Assembly: GCA_029207755.1 (NCBI GenBank)
Contig: JARCOQ010000099.1
Span: 124,001 to 188,000, forward strand
Reading direction: 5' to 3'
DNA: 64,000 nt
From: Chamaea fasciata
Lineage: Eukaryota; Chordata; Aves; Passeriformes; Sylviidae
Of this stretch, positions 50,042-63,015 are shown one piece after another (position 1 is the stretch's first letter; each line of letters opens with the position of its first letter). Under the pieces are notes generated by a model. The model was not told the DNA's origin. It saw only the letters and a list, made by a program, of their open reading frames with translations, and did no database searches. Both the position numbers and the translations under genes were made by a program.

Positions 50042-51371
50042 ATCAGGCACGTGGGCAGCAGACTTTACTTACCCCTGGAAACAGGCCATCCGTTGTGCCC
50101 AACTCCCTCTGCCGGGCACCTGGCCGCGGCCACCTACAATCCCGAACGGAACAGGATTTCTTCCCGATGCAAGCTGCCACTAGCTGGAAGCCTGGCTTCC
50201 CATGGAGGACCAAAGGCCTCCTACAAACTGACATCAGGCACTTGGGCAGCTGACTTTACTTTCCTCATGAAACAGGCCATCATTTGTGCCTACCTCCCTC
50301 TGCTGGGAACCTGGCCTCGGCCACCTACAATCCCGAACGGAACAGGATTTCTTCCAGATGCACGCTGCCACAAACTGGAAGCCTGGCTTCCCTTGGAGGG
50401 CCAAAGGCCGCCTACAAACTGACATCAGGCACCTGGGCAGCTGACTTTACTTACCCCTGGAAACAGCCCATCCTTTTTGTTCAACTCCCTCAGCCAGGCA
50501 CCCAGCTCCGACCACCTACAATCCCGAACGGAACAGGATTTCTTCCAGATGCAAGCTGCCACAAGCTGGAAACGTGGCTTCACTTGGAGGGCCAAAGGCC
50601 TCCTACAAACTGACATCAGGCACTTGGGCAGCTGACTTTACTTACCCCTGGAAACAGGACATCCTTTGTGCCCAACTCCCTCTGCCGGGCACCAGGCCTC
50701 GGCCACCTACAATCCCGAACGGAACAGTATTTCTTCCAGATGCAAGCTGCCTTAAACAGGAAGACTAGCTTCCCTTGGAGGGCCAAAGGCCTCCTACAAA
50801 CTGAAATCAGGCACCTGGGCAGCTGACTTTATTTACCCCTGGAAACAGGCCATCATTTGTGCCCAACTCCGTGTGGCGGGCACCCGGCATATGACACCTT
50901 CAATCCCGAAAGGAACAGGATTTCTTCCAGATGCAAGCTGCCACAAACTGGAAGCCTGGCTTCGCATGGAGGGCCAAAGGCCTCCTACAAACTGACATCA
51001 GGCACGTGGTTAGGTGACTTTACTTACTCCTGGAAAGAGGCCATCCTTTGTGCCCAACTCCACGGCCAGGCACCCGGGCTCGGCCACCTACAATCCCGAA
51101 CGGAACAGGATTTCTTCCAGATGCAAGCTTCCACATGTTGGAAGCGCGGCTTCCCTTGGAGGGCCAAAGGCCTCCTACAAACTGACATCAGGCACCTGGG
51201 CAGCTGACTTTACATACCCCTGGAAACAGGCCATCCTTTGTGCCCAACTCCCTCTGCCGGGTACCCGGCCTCGGCCACCTACAATCCCGAACGGAACAGA
51301 ATTCTTCCAGATGCAAGCTGCACAAGTTGGAAGCCTGGCTTCCCTTGGAGGGCCAAAGGCCTCCTACAAAC
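50042..51371 (+). repeat. CATATG marker cassette, copy 5
   Basis: Marker site at 50888-50893. The first monomer is a hybrid. GCAGCAGAC near 50057 is the W-type start (copies 2, 3, 4 and 6), while CCATCCGTTGTG near 50089 is found only in copy 1. The exchange point lies in the roughly 30 bases between. Confidence 0.9.
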
Positions 51372-53916
51372 TGACATCAGGCACCTGGGCAGCTGACTTT
51401 CCTTACCCCTGGAAACACGCCATCCTTTGTGCCCAACTCCCTCTGTCGGGCACCTGGCCTCAGCCACATACAATCCCTAACAAAACTGGATTTCTTCCAG
51501 ATGCCAGCTGACACAAGCTGGAAGGCTAGCTTCTCTTGGAGGGCCAAAGGCCTCCTACAAACTGACATCAGGCACCTGGGCAGCTGACTTTATTTGACCC
51601 TGGAAACAGGCCATCCTTTGTGCCCAACTCCCTCTGCCGGGCACTCGGCCTCGGCCACCTAAAATCTTGAAGGGAACAGGATATCTTCCAGATGCAAGCT
51701 GCCACAAGTTGGAAGCCCGGCTTCCCTTGGAGGGCCAAAGGCCTCCTAAAAACTGACATCAGGCTCGTGGACAGGAGACTTAACCAATCCCTGGAAAGAA
51801 GCCATCCTTTGTGCCCAACTCCCTCGGTGAGGCAGGCGGCATCAGCCACCTACAATCCCGAACGGAACAGGATTTCTTCCAGATGGAAGCTGCCACAAGC
51901 TGGAAGGCTGGCTTCCCTTGGAGGGCCAAAGGCCTCCTACAAACTGACATCAGGCACCTGGGCAGCTGACTTTACTTACCCCTGGAAACAGGCCATCCTT
52001 TGTTCCCAACTCCCTCTGCCGGGCACCCGGCTTGGGAACCTACAATCTTAAACAGAACAGGATTTCTTCCAGATGCAAGCTGCCTTGATCAGGAAGACTA
52101 GCATCACTTGGACAGCCAAAGGCCTGCTACAAACTGACATCAGGCACCTGGGCAGCTGACTTTACTTACCCGTGGAAACAGGCCATCCTTTGTGCCCAAC
52201 TCCCTCAGCCGGGCACCAGGCCTCGGTCACCTACGATGCCAAACGGAACAGGATTTCTTCAAGATGCAAGCTGCCACAAGCTAGAAGCCTGGCTGCTCTT
52301 GGAGGGCCAAAGGCCTCCTACATACTGACATCAGGCACCTGGGCAGCAGCCTTTACTTACCTATGGAAACAGGTAATCCTTTGTGCCCAACTCCCTCTGC
52401 CGGGCACCCAGGCTCGGCCACCTACATTCCTTAACGGAACAGGATTTCTTCCAGATGCAAGCAGCCACAATTCTGAAGCCTGTTTTCGCGTAGAGCGCCA
52501 AAGGCCTCCTACAAACTGACATCCGGCACCTGGGCAGCTGACTTTACTTACCCCTGTAAAGAAGCTCTCCTTTGAGACCAACTTTGTGTGGCGGGCTCAC
52601 GACTCCGACATCTAAAATCCCGAACGGAACAGTATTTCTCGTAGATGCAAGCTGTCACAAGTTGGAAGCCTGGCTTCCCGTGGAGGGCCAAAGGCCTCCT
52701 ACAAACTGACATCATGTATCTGGCTAGGTGACTTTACTTACCCCTGGAAGCAGGCCATCATTTGTGCCCAACACCCTCTGCCGGGCACCCGGCCTCGGCC
52801 ACCTACACTCCCGAACGGAACTGGATTTCTTCCAGATGCAAGCTGCCACAAGCTGGAAGCCTGGCTTCCCATGGAGGGCCAAAGGCCTCCTACAAACTGA
52901 CATCAGGCACCTGGGCAGCTGACTTTACTTACCCCTGGAAAGAGGCCCTCATTTGTGCCCAACTCCTTCAGCCGGGCACCAGGCCTCGGTCACCTACGAT
53001 CCCGAACGGAACAGGATTTCTTCCAGATGCAAGCTGCCACAAGCTGGAAGTCTGGCATCCCTTGGACGGCCAAAGGCCTCCTACAAACTGAAATCAGGCA
53101 CCTGGGCAGCTGACTTTACTTACCTTTGGAAACAGGCCATCCTTTGTGCCCAACTCCCTCTGCCGGGCACCTGGCCTCGGCCACCTACAATCCCGAACGG
53201 AACAGGATTTCTTCCAGATGCAAGCTGCCACAAACTGGAAGACTAGCTTCCTTTAGAGGGCCAAAGGCCTGCTACAAACTGACATCAGGCACCTGGGCAG
53301 CTGACTTTACTTACTCCTGGAGCAACCCACCATTTGTGCCCAACTCCCTTAGCTGGGCACCAGGCCTCGGCCACGTACAATCCCGAACGGAACAGGATTT
53401 CTTCCAGATGCAAGCTGCCACATTTAGGAAGCCTGGCTTCCCTTGGAGGGCCAAAGGCCTCCTACAAACTGACATCAGGCACCTGGGAATCTGACTTTAC
53501 TTACCCTTGGAAACAGGCCATCATTTGTGCCCAACTCCCTCTGCCGGGCACCCGGCTCCACGCACCTACAATCCCGAACGGAATAGGATTTTTTCCAGAT
53601 GCAAGCTGCTACAAACTGGAAGACTAGCTTCCTTTAGAGGGCCAAATGCCTGCTACAAACTGACATCAGGCACCTGGGCACCTGACTTTACTTAGCCCTG
53701 GAAAGAAGCCATCCTTTGTGCCCAACTCCCTCAGCAGGGCACCCGGCTCTGGCCACCTACAATCCCGAACGGAACAGGATTTCTTCCAGATGCAAGCTGC
53801 CACAAGCAGGAAGCCTTGCTTCCCTTGAATGGCCAAAGGCCTCCTACAAACTGACATCGGGCACTTGGGCAGCTGACTTTACTTTCCTCATGAAACAGGC
53901 CATCATTTGTGCCCAA
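50042..53916 (+). repeat. Module Z, copy 3 (Z3)
   Basis: Matches Z1 at offset 34555, including all the divergent monomers and their odd sites (GAATTC, CTTAACCAATCC, TTGATCAGG, GGCTCACGACTCC). Sample differences are AACAGAACAGG near 52055 for AACGGAACAGG, and ACAGTATTTCTCG near 52630 for ACAGGATTTCTCG. Confidence 0.88.
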
Positions 53917-56900
53917 CTCCCTCTGCTGGGAACCTGGCCTCGGCCACCTACAATCCCGAACGGAACAGGATTTCTTCCAGATGCAAGCTGCCACAAACTG
54001 GAAGACTAGCTTCCTTTAGAGGGCCAAAGGCCTGCTACAACCTGACATCAGGCACCTGGGCAGCTGACTTTACTTACTCCTGGAGCAACCCACCCTTTGT
54101 GCCCAACTCCCTTAGCTGGGCACCAGGCCTCGGCCACGTACAATCCCGAATGGAGTAGGATTTCTTCCAGATGCAAGCTGCTACAAGTTGGAAGCCTGGC
54201 TTCCCTTGGAGTGCCAAAGGCCTCCTACAAACTGACATCAGGCACCTGGGCAGCTGACTTTACTTACCCCTAAAAACAGGCCATCCTTTGTTCCCAACTC
54301 CCTCTGCCGGGCACTTGGCTCTGCGCACCTACAATCCCGAACGGAATAGGATTTTTTCCACATGCAATCTCCTACAAAATGGAAGACTAGCTTCCTTTAG
54401 AGGGCCAAATGCCTGCTACAAACTGACATCAGGCACCTGGGCAGCTGACTTTACTTACCCTTGGAAAGAAGCCATCCTTTGTGCCCAACTCCCTCTGCCG
54501 GGCACCTGGCCTCAGCCACCTACAATCCCGAACGGAACAGGATTCCTTCCAGATGCAAGCTGCCACAAGCTGGAAGCCTGGCTTCCCTTGGAGGGCCAAA
54601 AGCCTCCTACAAACTGACATCAGGCACCTGGGCAGCTGACTTTACTTACCCCTGGAAACAGGCCATCCTTTGTTCCCATCTACCTCAGCAGGGTACCCGG
54701 CTCCGGCCACCTTCAATCCCGAACGGAACAGGATTTCTTCCAGATGCAAGCTGCCACAAACTGGAAGCCTGGCTTCCCTTGGAGGGCCAAAGGACTCCTA
54801 CAAACTGACATCAGGCACCTGGGCAGCTGACTTTATTTACCCCTGGAAACAGGCCATCCTTTGTGCCCAACTCCCTCTGCCGGGCACCAGGCCTCGCCCA
54901 CCTACAATCTTGAACGGAACAGGATTTCTTCCAGATGCAAGCTGCCACAAGCAGGAAGCCTGGCTTCCCATGGAGGGCCAAAGGCCTCCTACAAACTGAC
55001 ATCAGGCACCTGGGCAGATGACTTTACTTTCCTCATGAAACAGGCCATCATTTGTGCCCAACTCCCTCTGCCGGGCACCTGGCCTCGGCCACCTACAATC
55101 CCGAACGGAACAGGATTTCTTCCAGATACAAGCTGCCACAAACTTGAAGCCTGGCTTCCCTTGGAGGGCCAAAGGACTCCTACAAACTGACATCAGGCAC
55201 GTGGGATGCAGACTTTACTTACCCCTGGAAACAGGACATCCTTTGTGCCCAACTCCCTCAGCCGGGCACCTGGCCTCAGCCACCTAGAATCCCGAACGGA
55301 ACAGGATTTCTTCCAGATGCAAGCTGCCACTAGCTGGAAGCCTGGCTTCCCATGGAGGACCAAAGGCCTCCTACAAACTGACATCAGGCACCTGGGCAGC
55401 TGACTTTACTTACCCCTGGAAACAGCCCATCCTTTGTGCCCAACTGCCCTGACGGGCCCACAGCTTTGGCCACCTAGAATCCCGAACGGAACAGGATTTC
55501 TTCCCGATGCAAGCTGCCACTGGCTGGAAGCCTGGCTTCCCATGGAGGACCAAAGGCCTCCTACAAACTGACATCAGGCACCTGGGGAGCTGACTTTACT
55601 TTCCTCATGAAACAGGCCATCATTTGTGCCCAACTCCCTCTGCTGGGCACCTGGCCTCGGCCTCCTACAATCCCGAACGAAACAGGATTTCTTCCAGATG
55701 CAAGCTGCCTTAAACAGGAAGACTAGCTTCCCTTAGAGGGCCAAAGGCCTCCTACAAACTGACATCAGGCACCTGGGCAGCTGACTTTATTTACCCCTGG
55801 AAACAGCCCATCCTTTGTGCCCAACTCCCCTGTCAGGCCCACAGCTTTGGCCACCTACAATCCCGAACGGAACAGGAGATCTTCCAGATGCAAGCTGCCA
55901 CAAGCTGGAAACCTGGCTTCCCATGGAGGGCCAAAGGCCTCCTACAAACTGACATCAGGCACCTGGGCAGCTGACTTTACTTACCCGCTGGAAACAGGAC
56001 ATCCTTTGTGTCCAACTCCCTCAGCCAGGCACCCAGCTCCGGCCACCTACAATCCTGAACGGAACAGGATTTCTTCCAGATGCAAACTGCCACAAGCAGG
56101 AAGCCTGGCTTCCCATGGAGGGCCAAAGGCCTCCTACAAACTGACATCAGGCACCTGCGCAGCTGACTTTATTTACCCCTGGAAACAGGCCATCCTTTGT
56201 GCCCAACTCCCTCTGCCGGGCACCAGGCCTCGCCCACCTACAATCTTGAACGGAACAGGATTTCTTCCAGATGCAAGCTGCCACAAGCAGGAAGCCTGGC
56301 TTCCCATGGAGGGCCAAAGGCCTCCTACATACTGACATCAGGCACCTGGGCAGCTGACTTTACTTTCCTCATGAAACAGGCCATCATTTGTGCCCAACTC
56401 CCTCTGCCAAGCACCTGGCCTCGGCCACCTACAATCCCGAACGGAACAGGATTTCTTCCAGATACAAGCTGCCACAAACTTGAAGCCTGGCTTCCCTTGG
56501 AGGGCCAAATGACTCCTACAAACTGACATCAGGCACGTGGGCAGCAGACTTTACTTACCCCTGGAAACAGGCCATCCTTTGTGCCCAACTCCCTCTGCCG
56601 GGCACCTGGCCGCGGCCACCTACAATCCCGAACGGAACAGGATTTCTTCCCGATGCAAGCTGCCACTAGCTGGAAGCCTGGCTTCCCATGGAGGACCAAA
56701 GGCCTCCTACAAACTGACATCAGGCACTTGGGCAGCTGACTTTACTTTCCTCATGAAACAGGCCATCATTTGTGCCTACCTCCCTCTGCTGGGAACCTGG
56801 CCTCGGCCACCTACAATCCCGAACGGAACAGGATTTCTTCCAGATGCACGCTGCCACAAACTGGAAGCCTGGCTTCCCTTGGAGGGCCAAAGGCCGCCTA

Positions 56901-57861
56901 CAAACTGACATCAGGCACCTGGGCAGCTGACTTTACTTACCCCTGGAAACAGCCCATCCTTTTTGTTCAACTCCCTCAGCCAGGCACCCAGCTCCGACCA
57001 CCTACAATCCCGAACGGAACAGGATTTCTTCCAGATGCAAGCTGCCACAAGCTGGAAACGTGGCTTCACTTGGAGGGCCAAAGGCCTCCTACAAACTGAC
57101 ATCAGGCACTTGGGCAGCTGACTTTACTTACCCCTGGAAACAGGACATCCTTTGTGCCCAACTCCCTCTGCCGGGCACCAGGCCTCGGCCACCTACAATC
57201 CCGAACGGAACAGTATTTCTTCCAGATGCAAGCTGCCTTAAACAGGAAGACTAGCTTCCCTTGGAGGGCCAAAGGCCTCCTACAAACTGAAATCAGGCAC
57301 CTGGGCAGCTGACTTTATTTACCCCTGGAAACAGGCCATCCTTTGTGCCCAACTCCGTGTGGCGGGCACCCGGCATATGACACCTTCAATCCCGAAAGGA
57401 ACAGGATTTCTTCCAGATGCAAGCTGCCACAAACTGGAAGCCTGGCTTCGCATGGAGGGCCAAAGGCCTCCTACAAACTGACATCAGGCACGTGGTTAGG
57501 TGACTTTACTTACTCCTGGAAAGAGGCCATCCTTTGTGCCCAACTCCACGGCCAGGCACCCGGGCTCGGCCACCTACAATCCCGAACGGAACAGGATTTC
57601 TTCCAGATGCAAGCTTCCACATGTTAGAAGCGCGGCTTCCCTTGGAGGGCCAAAGGCCTCCTACAAACTGACATCAGGCACCTGGGCAGCTGACTTTACA
57701 TACCCCTGGAAACAGGCCATCCTTTGTGCCCAACTCCGTCTGCCGGGTACCCGGCCTCGGCCACCTACAATCCCGAACGGAACAGAATTCTTCCAGATGC
57801 AAGCTGCACAAGTTGGAAGCCTGGCTTCCCTTGGAGGGCCAAAGGCCTCCTACAAACTGAC
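53917..57861 (+). repeat. Module W, copy 4 (W4)
   Basis: Matches W1 at offset 34555 over about 3.9 kb, with more substitutions than W2a or W2b show. Examples are GGAGTAGG near 54153 for GGAGCAGG, and CTCAGCCGGG with CCTCAGCCACCTAGAATC near 55257-55290 for CTCTGCCGGG with CCTCGGCCACCTACAATC. At the right it does not switch to X as W1 does but continues as Z-type sequence. Confidence 0.87.
56528..57857 (+). repeat. CATATG marker cassette, copy 6
   Basis: Marker site at 57374-57379, 6,486 bp after copy 5, the same spacing as copies 1 and 2. Unlike copy 2, homology with Z1 and Z3 carries on for about another 500 bp, to near 58370. Confidence 0.9.
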
Positions 57862-59959
57862 ATCAGGCACCTGGGCAGCTGACTTTCCTTACCCCTGGAA
57901 ACACGCCATCCTTTGTGCCCAACTCCCTCTGTCGGGCACCTGGCCTCAGCCACATACAATCCCTAACAAAACTGGATTTCTTCCAGATGCCAGCTGACAC
58001 AAGCTGGAAGGCTAGCTTCTCTTGGAGGGCCAAAGGCCTCCTACTAACTGACATCAGGCACCTGGGCAGCTGACTTTATTTGACCCTGGAAACAGGCCAT
58101 CCTTTGTGCCCAACTCCCTCTGCTGGGCACTCGGCCTCGGCCACCTAAAATCTTGAAGGGAACAGGATATCTTCCAGATGCAAGCTGCCACAAGTTGGAA
58201 GCCCGGCTTCCCTTGGAGGGCCAAAGGCCTCCTAAAAACTGACATCAGGCTCGTGGACAGGAGACTTAACCAATCCCTGGAAAGAAGCCATCCTTTGTGC
58301 CCAACTCCCTCGGTGAGGCAGGCGGCATCAGCCACCTACAATCCCGAACGGAACAGGATTTCTTCCAGATGCAAGCTGCTACAAGTTGGAAGGCTGGCTT
58401 CCCTTGGAGGGCCAAAGGCCTCCTAGAAACTGACATCAGGCACCTGGGCAGCTGACTTTACTTACCCGCTGGAAACAGGACATCCTTTGTGTCCAACTCC
58501 CTCAGCCAGGCACCCAGCTCCGGCCACCTACAATCCTGAACGGAACAGGATTTCTTCCAGATGCAAACTGCCACAAGCAGGAAGCCTGGCTTCCCATGGA
58601 GGGCCAAAGGCCTCCTACAAACTGACATCAGGCACCTGCGCAGCTGACTTTATTTACCCCTGGAAACAGGCCATCCTTTGTGCCCAACTCCCTCTGCCGG
58701 GCACCAGGCCTCGCCCACCTACAATCTTGAACGGAACAGGATTTCTTCCAGATGCAAGCTGCCACAAGCAGGAAGCCTGGCTTCCCATGGAGGGCCAAAG
58801 GCCTCCTACATACTGACATCAGGCACCTGGGCAGCTGACTTTACTTACCCCTGTAAAGAAGCTCTCCTTTGAGACCAACTTTGTGTGGCGGGCTCACGAC
58901 TCCGACATCTAAAATCCCGAACGGAACAGGATTTCTCGTAGATGCAAGCTGTCACAAGTTGGAAGCCTGGCTTCCCGTGGAGGGCCAAAGGCCTCCTACA
59001 AACTGACATCATGTATCTGGCTAGGTGACTTTACTTACCCCTGGAAGCAAGCCATCATTTGTGCCCAACACCCTCTGCCGGGCACCCGGCCTCGGCCACC
59101 TACACTCCCGAACGGAACAGGATTTCTTCCAGATGCAAGCTGCCACAAGCTGGAAGCCTGGCTTCCCATGGAGGACCAAAGGCCTCCTACAAACTGACAT
59201 CAGGCACTTGGGCAGCTGACTTTACTTACCCCTGGAAAGAGGCCCTCATTTGTGCCCAACTCCTTCAGCCGGGCACCAGGCCTCGGTCACCTACGATCCC
59301 GAACGGAACAGGATTTCTTCCAGATGCAAGCTGCCACAAGCTGGAAGCCTGGCATCCCTTGGACGGCCAAAGGCCTCCTACAAACTGAAATCAGGCACCT
59401 GGGCAGCTGACTTTACTTACCCCTGGAAACAGGACATCCTTTGTGCCCAACTCCCTCTGCCGGGCACCTGGCCTCGGCCACCTACAATCCCGAACGGAAC
59501 AGGATTTCTTCCAGATGCAAGCTGCCACAAACTGGAAGACTAGCTTCCTTTAGAGGGCCAAAGGCCTGCTACAAACTGACATCAGGCACCTGGGCAGCTG
59601 ACTTTACTTACCCCTGGAAAGAAGCCATCGTTTGTGCCCAACTCCCTCAGCAGGGCACCCGGCTCTGGCCACCTACAATCCCGAACGGAACAGGATTTCT
59701 TCCAGATGCAAGCTGCCACAAGCAGGAAGCCTTGCTTCCCTTGAAGGGCCAAAGGCCTCCTACAAACTGACATCAGGCACCTGGGAATCTGACTTTACTT
59801 ACCCTTGGAAACAGGCCATCATTTGTGCCCAACTGCCTCTGCCGGGCACCTGGCCTCGGCCACCTACAATCCCGAATGGAACAGAATTTCTTCCAGATGC
59901 AAGCTGCCACAAACTGGAAGCCTGGCTTCCCTTGGAGGGCCAAAGGCCTCCTACAAACT
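57858..59959 (+). repeat. Tail mosaic of Z and W segments
   Basis: 57858-58370 continues Z (as 16817-17330). About 58430-58835 is an N-E pair copied from W (55950-56354, offset 2481). 58849-59450 is Z sequence again (as 52552-53150, offset 6297), with the CTCACGACTCCGACATC monomer. 59450-59959 mixes Z and W unit types. Each join keeps the 191-bp phase. Confidence 0.78.
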
Positions 59960-60916
59960 GACATCAGGCACCTGGGCAGCTGACTTTACTTACTCCTGGA
60001 GCAACCCACCATTTGTGCCCAACTCCCTTAGCTGGGCACCAGGCCTCGGCCACGTACAATCCCGAATGGAGTAGGATTTCTTCCAGATGCAAGCTGCTAC
60101 AAGTTGGAAGCCTGGCTTCCCTTGGAGTGCCAAAGGCCTCCTACAAACTGACATCAGGCACCTGGGCAGCTGACTTTACTTACCCCTAAAAACAGGCCAT
60201 CCTTTGTTCCCAACTCCCTCTGCCGGGCACTTGGCTCTGCGCACCTACAATCCCGAACGGAATAGGATTTTTTCCACATGCAATCTCGTACAAACTGGAA
60301 GACTAGCTTCCTTTAGAGGGCCAAATGCCTGCTACAAACTGACATCAGGCACCTGGGCAGCTGACTTTACTTACCCTTGGAAAGAAGCCATCCTTTGTGC
60401 CCAACTCCCTCTGCCGGGCACCTGGCCTCAGCCACCTACAATCCCGAACGGAACAGGATTCCTTCCAGATGCAAGCTGCCACAAGCTGGAAGCCTGGCTT
60501 CCCTTGGAGGGCCAAAAGCCTCCTACAAACTGACATCAGGCACCTGGGCAGCTGACTTTACTTACCCCTGGAAACAGGCCATCCTTTGTTCCCATCTACC
60601 TCAGCAGGGTACCCGGCTCCGGCCACCTTCAATCCCGAACGGAACAGGATTTCTTCCAGATGCAAGCTGCCACAAACTGGAAGCCTGGCTTCCCTTGGAG
60701 TGCCAAAAGCCTCCTACAAACTGACATCAGGCACCTGGGCAGCTGACTTTACTTATTCCTAAAAACATGCCATCCTTTGCGCCCAACTCGCTCTGCCGGG
60801 CACCTGGCCTCGGCCACCTACAATCCCGAACGCAACAGGATTCCTTCCAGATGCAAGCTGCCACAAACTGGTAGACTTGCTTCCCTTGGAGGGCCAAAGG
60901 CCTCCTACAAACTGAC
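59960..60916 (+). repeat. Five-monomer block, first of two copies 11 monomers apart
   Basis: Repeats at 62059-63015 with offset 2099 (11 x 191 less 2). The first four monomers are W type (as 54050-54800). The last, at 60726-60916, is special to these two places in the window, with TTATTCCTAAAAACATGCC and AACTGGTAGACTTGC. Confidence 0.8.
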
Positions 60917-62058
60917 ATCAGGCACCTGGGCAGCTGACTTTACTTTCCTCATGAAACAGGCCATCATTTGTGCCCAATTCCCTCTGCTGGGCACCTGGCC
61001 TCGGCCTCCTACAATCCCGAACGAAACAGGATTTCTTCCAGATGCAAGCTGCCACAAACTGGAAGCCTGGCTTCCCATGGAGGGCCAAAGGCCTCCTACA
61101 AACTGACATCAGGCACCTGGGCAGCTGACTTTACTTACCCCTGGAAACCGGCCATCATTTGAGCTCAACTCCCTCTGCCGGGCACCAGGCCTTGGCCCCC
61201 TACAATCCCGAACGGAACAGGAGTTCTTCCAGATGCAAGCTGCCACAAGCAGGAAACCTGGCTTCCCATGGAGGGCCAAAGGCCTCCTACAAACTGACAT
61301 CAGGCACCTGGGCAGCTGACTTTACTTACCCCTGGAAACAGGACATCCTTTGTGCCCAACTCCCTCTGCCGGGCACCAGGCCTCGGCCACCTACAATCCC
61401 GAACGGAACAGGATTTCTTCCAGATGCAAGCTGCCACAAACTGGAAGACAAGCTTCCCTTGGAGGGCCAAAGGCCTCCTACAAACTGACATCAGGCACCT
61501 GGGCAGCTGACTTTACTTACCCCTGGAAACAGCCCATCCTTTGTGCCCAACTCCCCTGCCGGGCCCACAGCTTTGGCCACCTACAATCCCGAACGGAACA
61601 GGAGATCTTCCAGATGCAAGCTGCCACAAGCTGGAAACGTGACTTCACTTGGAGGGGCAAAGGCCTCCTACAAACTGACATCAGGCACTTGGGCAGCTGA
61701 CTTTACTTACCCCTGGAAACAGGCCATCCTTTGTGCCCAACTCCCTCTGCCGGGCACCTGGCCTCGGCCACCTACAATCCCGAACGGAACAGGATTTCTT
61801 CCCGATGCAAACTGCCACTAGCTTGAAGCGTGGCCTCCCATGGAGGACCAAAGGCCTCCTACAAACTGACATCGGGCACTTGGGCAGCTGACTTTACTTT
61901 CCTCATGAAACAGGCCATCATTTGTGCCCAACTCCCTCTGCTGGGAACCTGGCCTCGGCCACCTACAATCCCGAACGGAACAGGATTTCTTCCAGATGCA
62001 AGCTGCCACAAACTGGAAGACTAGCTTCCTTTAGAGGGCCAAAGGCCTGCTACAACCT
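60917..62058 (+). repeat. V-like segment between the two tail copies
   Basis: Six monomers. 61108-61300 matches 1732-1924 (both have GGAAACCGGCCATCATTTGAG). 61542-61960 matches 1975-2395, including the unusual CACTAGCTTGAAGCGTGGCC. One extra monomer at about 61299 changes the offset from 59376 to 59567. This links the right end of the window to its left end. Confidence 0.78.
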
Positions 62059-63015
62059 GACATCAGGCACCTGGGCAGCTGACTTTACTTACTCCTGGAG
62101 CAACCCACCCTTTGTGCCCAACTCCCTTAGCTGGGCACCAGGCCTCGGCCACGTACAATCCCGAATGGAGTAGGATTTCTTCCAGATGCAAGCTGCTACA
62201 AGTTGGAAGCCTGGCTTCCCTTGGAGTGCCAAAGGCCTCCTACAAACTGACATCAGGCACCTGGGCAGCTGACTTTACTTACCCCTAAAAACAGGCCATC
62301 CTTTGTTCCCAACTCCCTCTGCCGGGCACTTGGCTCTGCGCACCTACAATCCCGAACGGAATAGGATTTTTTCCACATGCAATCTCCTACAAACTGGAAG
62401 ACTAGCTTCCTTTAGAGGGCCAAATGCCTGCTACAAACTGACATCAGGCACCTGGGCAGCTGACTTTACTTACCCTTGGAAAGAAGCCATCCTTTGTGCC
62501 CAACTCCCTCTGCCGGGCACCTGGCCTCAGCCACCTACAATCCCGAACGGAACAGGATTCCTTCCAGATGCAAGCTGCCACAAGCTGGAAGCCTGGCTTC
62601 CCTTGGAGGGCCAAAAGCCTCCTACAAACTGACATCAGGCACCTGGGCAGCTGACTTTACTTACCCCTGGAAACAGGCCATCCTTTGTTCCCATCTACCT
62701 CAGCAGGGTACCCGGCTCCGGCCACCTTCAATCCCGAACGGAACAGGATTTCTTCCAGATGCAAGCTGCCACAAACTGGAGGCCTGGCTTCCCTTGGAGT
62801 GCCAAAAGCCTCCTACAAACTGACATCAGGCACCTGGGCAGCTGACTTTACTTATTCCTAAAAACATGCCATCCTTTCCGCCCAACTCGCTCTGCCGGGC
62901 ACCTGGCCTCGGCCACCTACAATCCCGAACGCAACAGGATTCCTTCCAGATGCAAGCTGCCACAAACTGGTAGACTTGCTTCCCTTGGAGGGACAAAGGC
63001 CTCCTACAAACTGAC
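62059..63015 (+). repeat. Five-monomer block, second copy
   Basis: Second copy of 59960-60916. Differences include CATCCTTTCCGCCC near 62871 against CATCCTTTGCGCCC and GGGACAAAGG near 62990 against GGGCCAAAGG. Confidence 0.8.
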
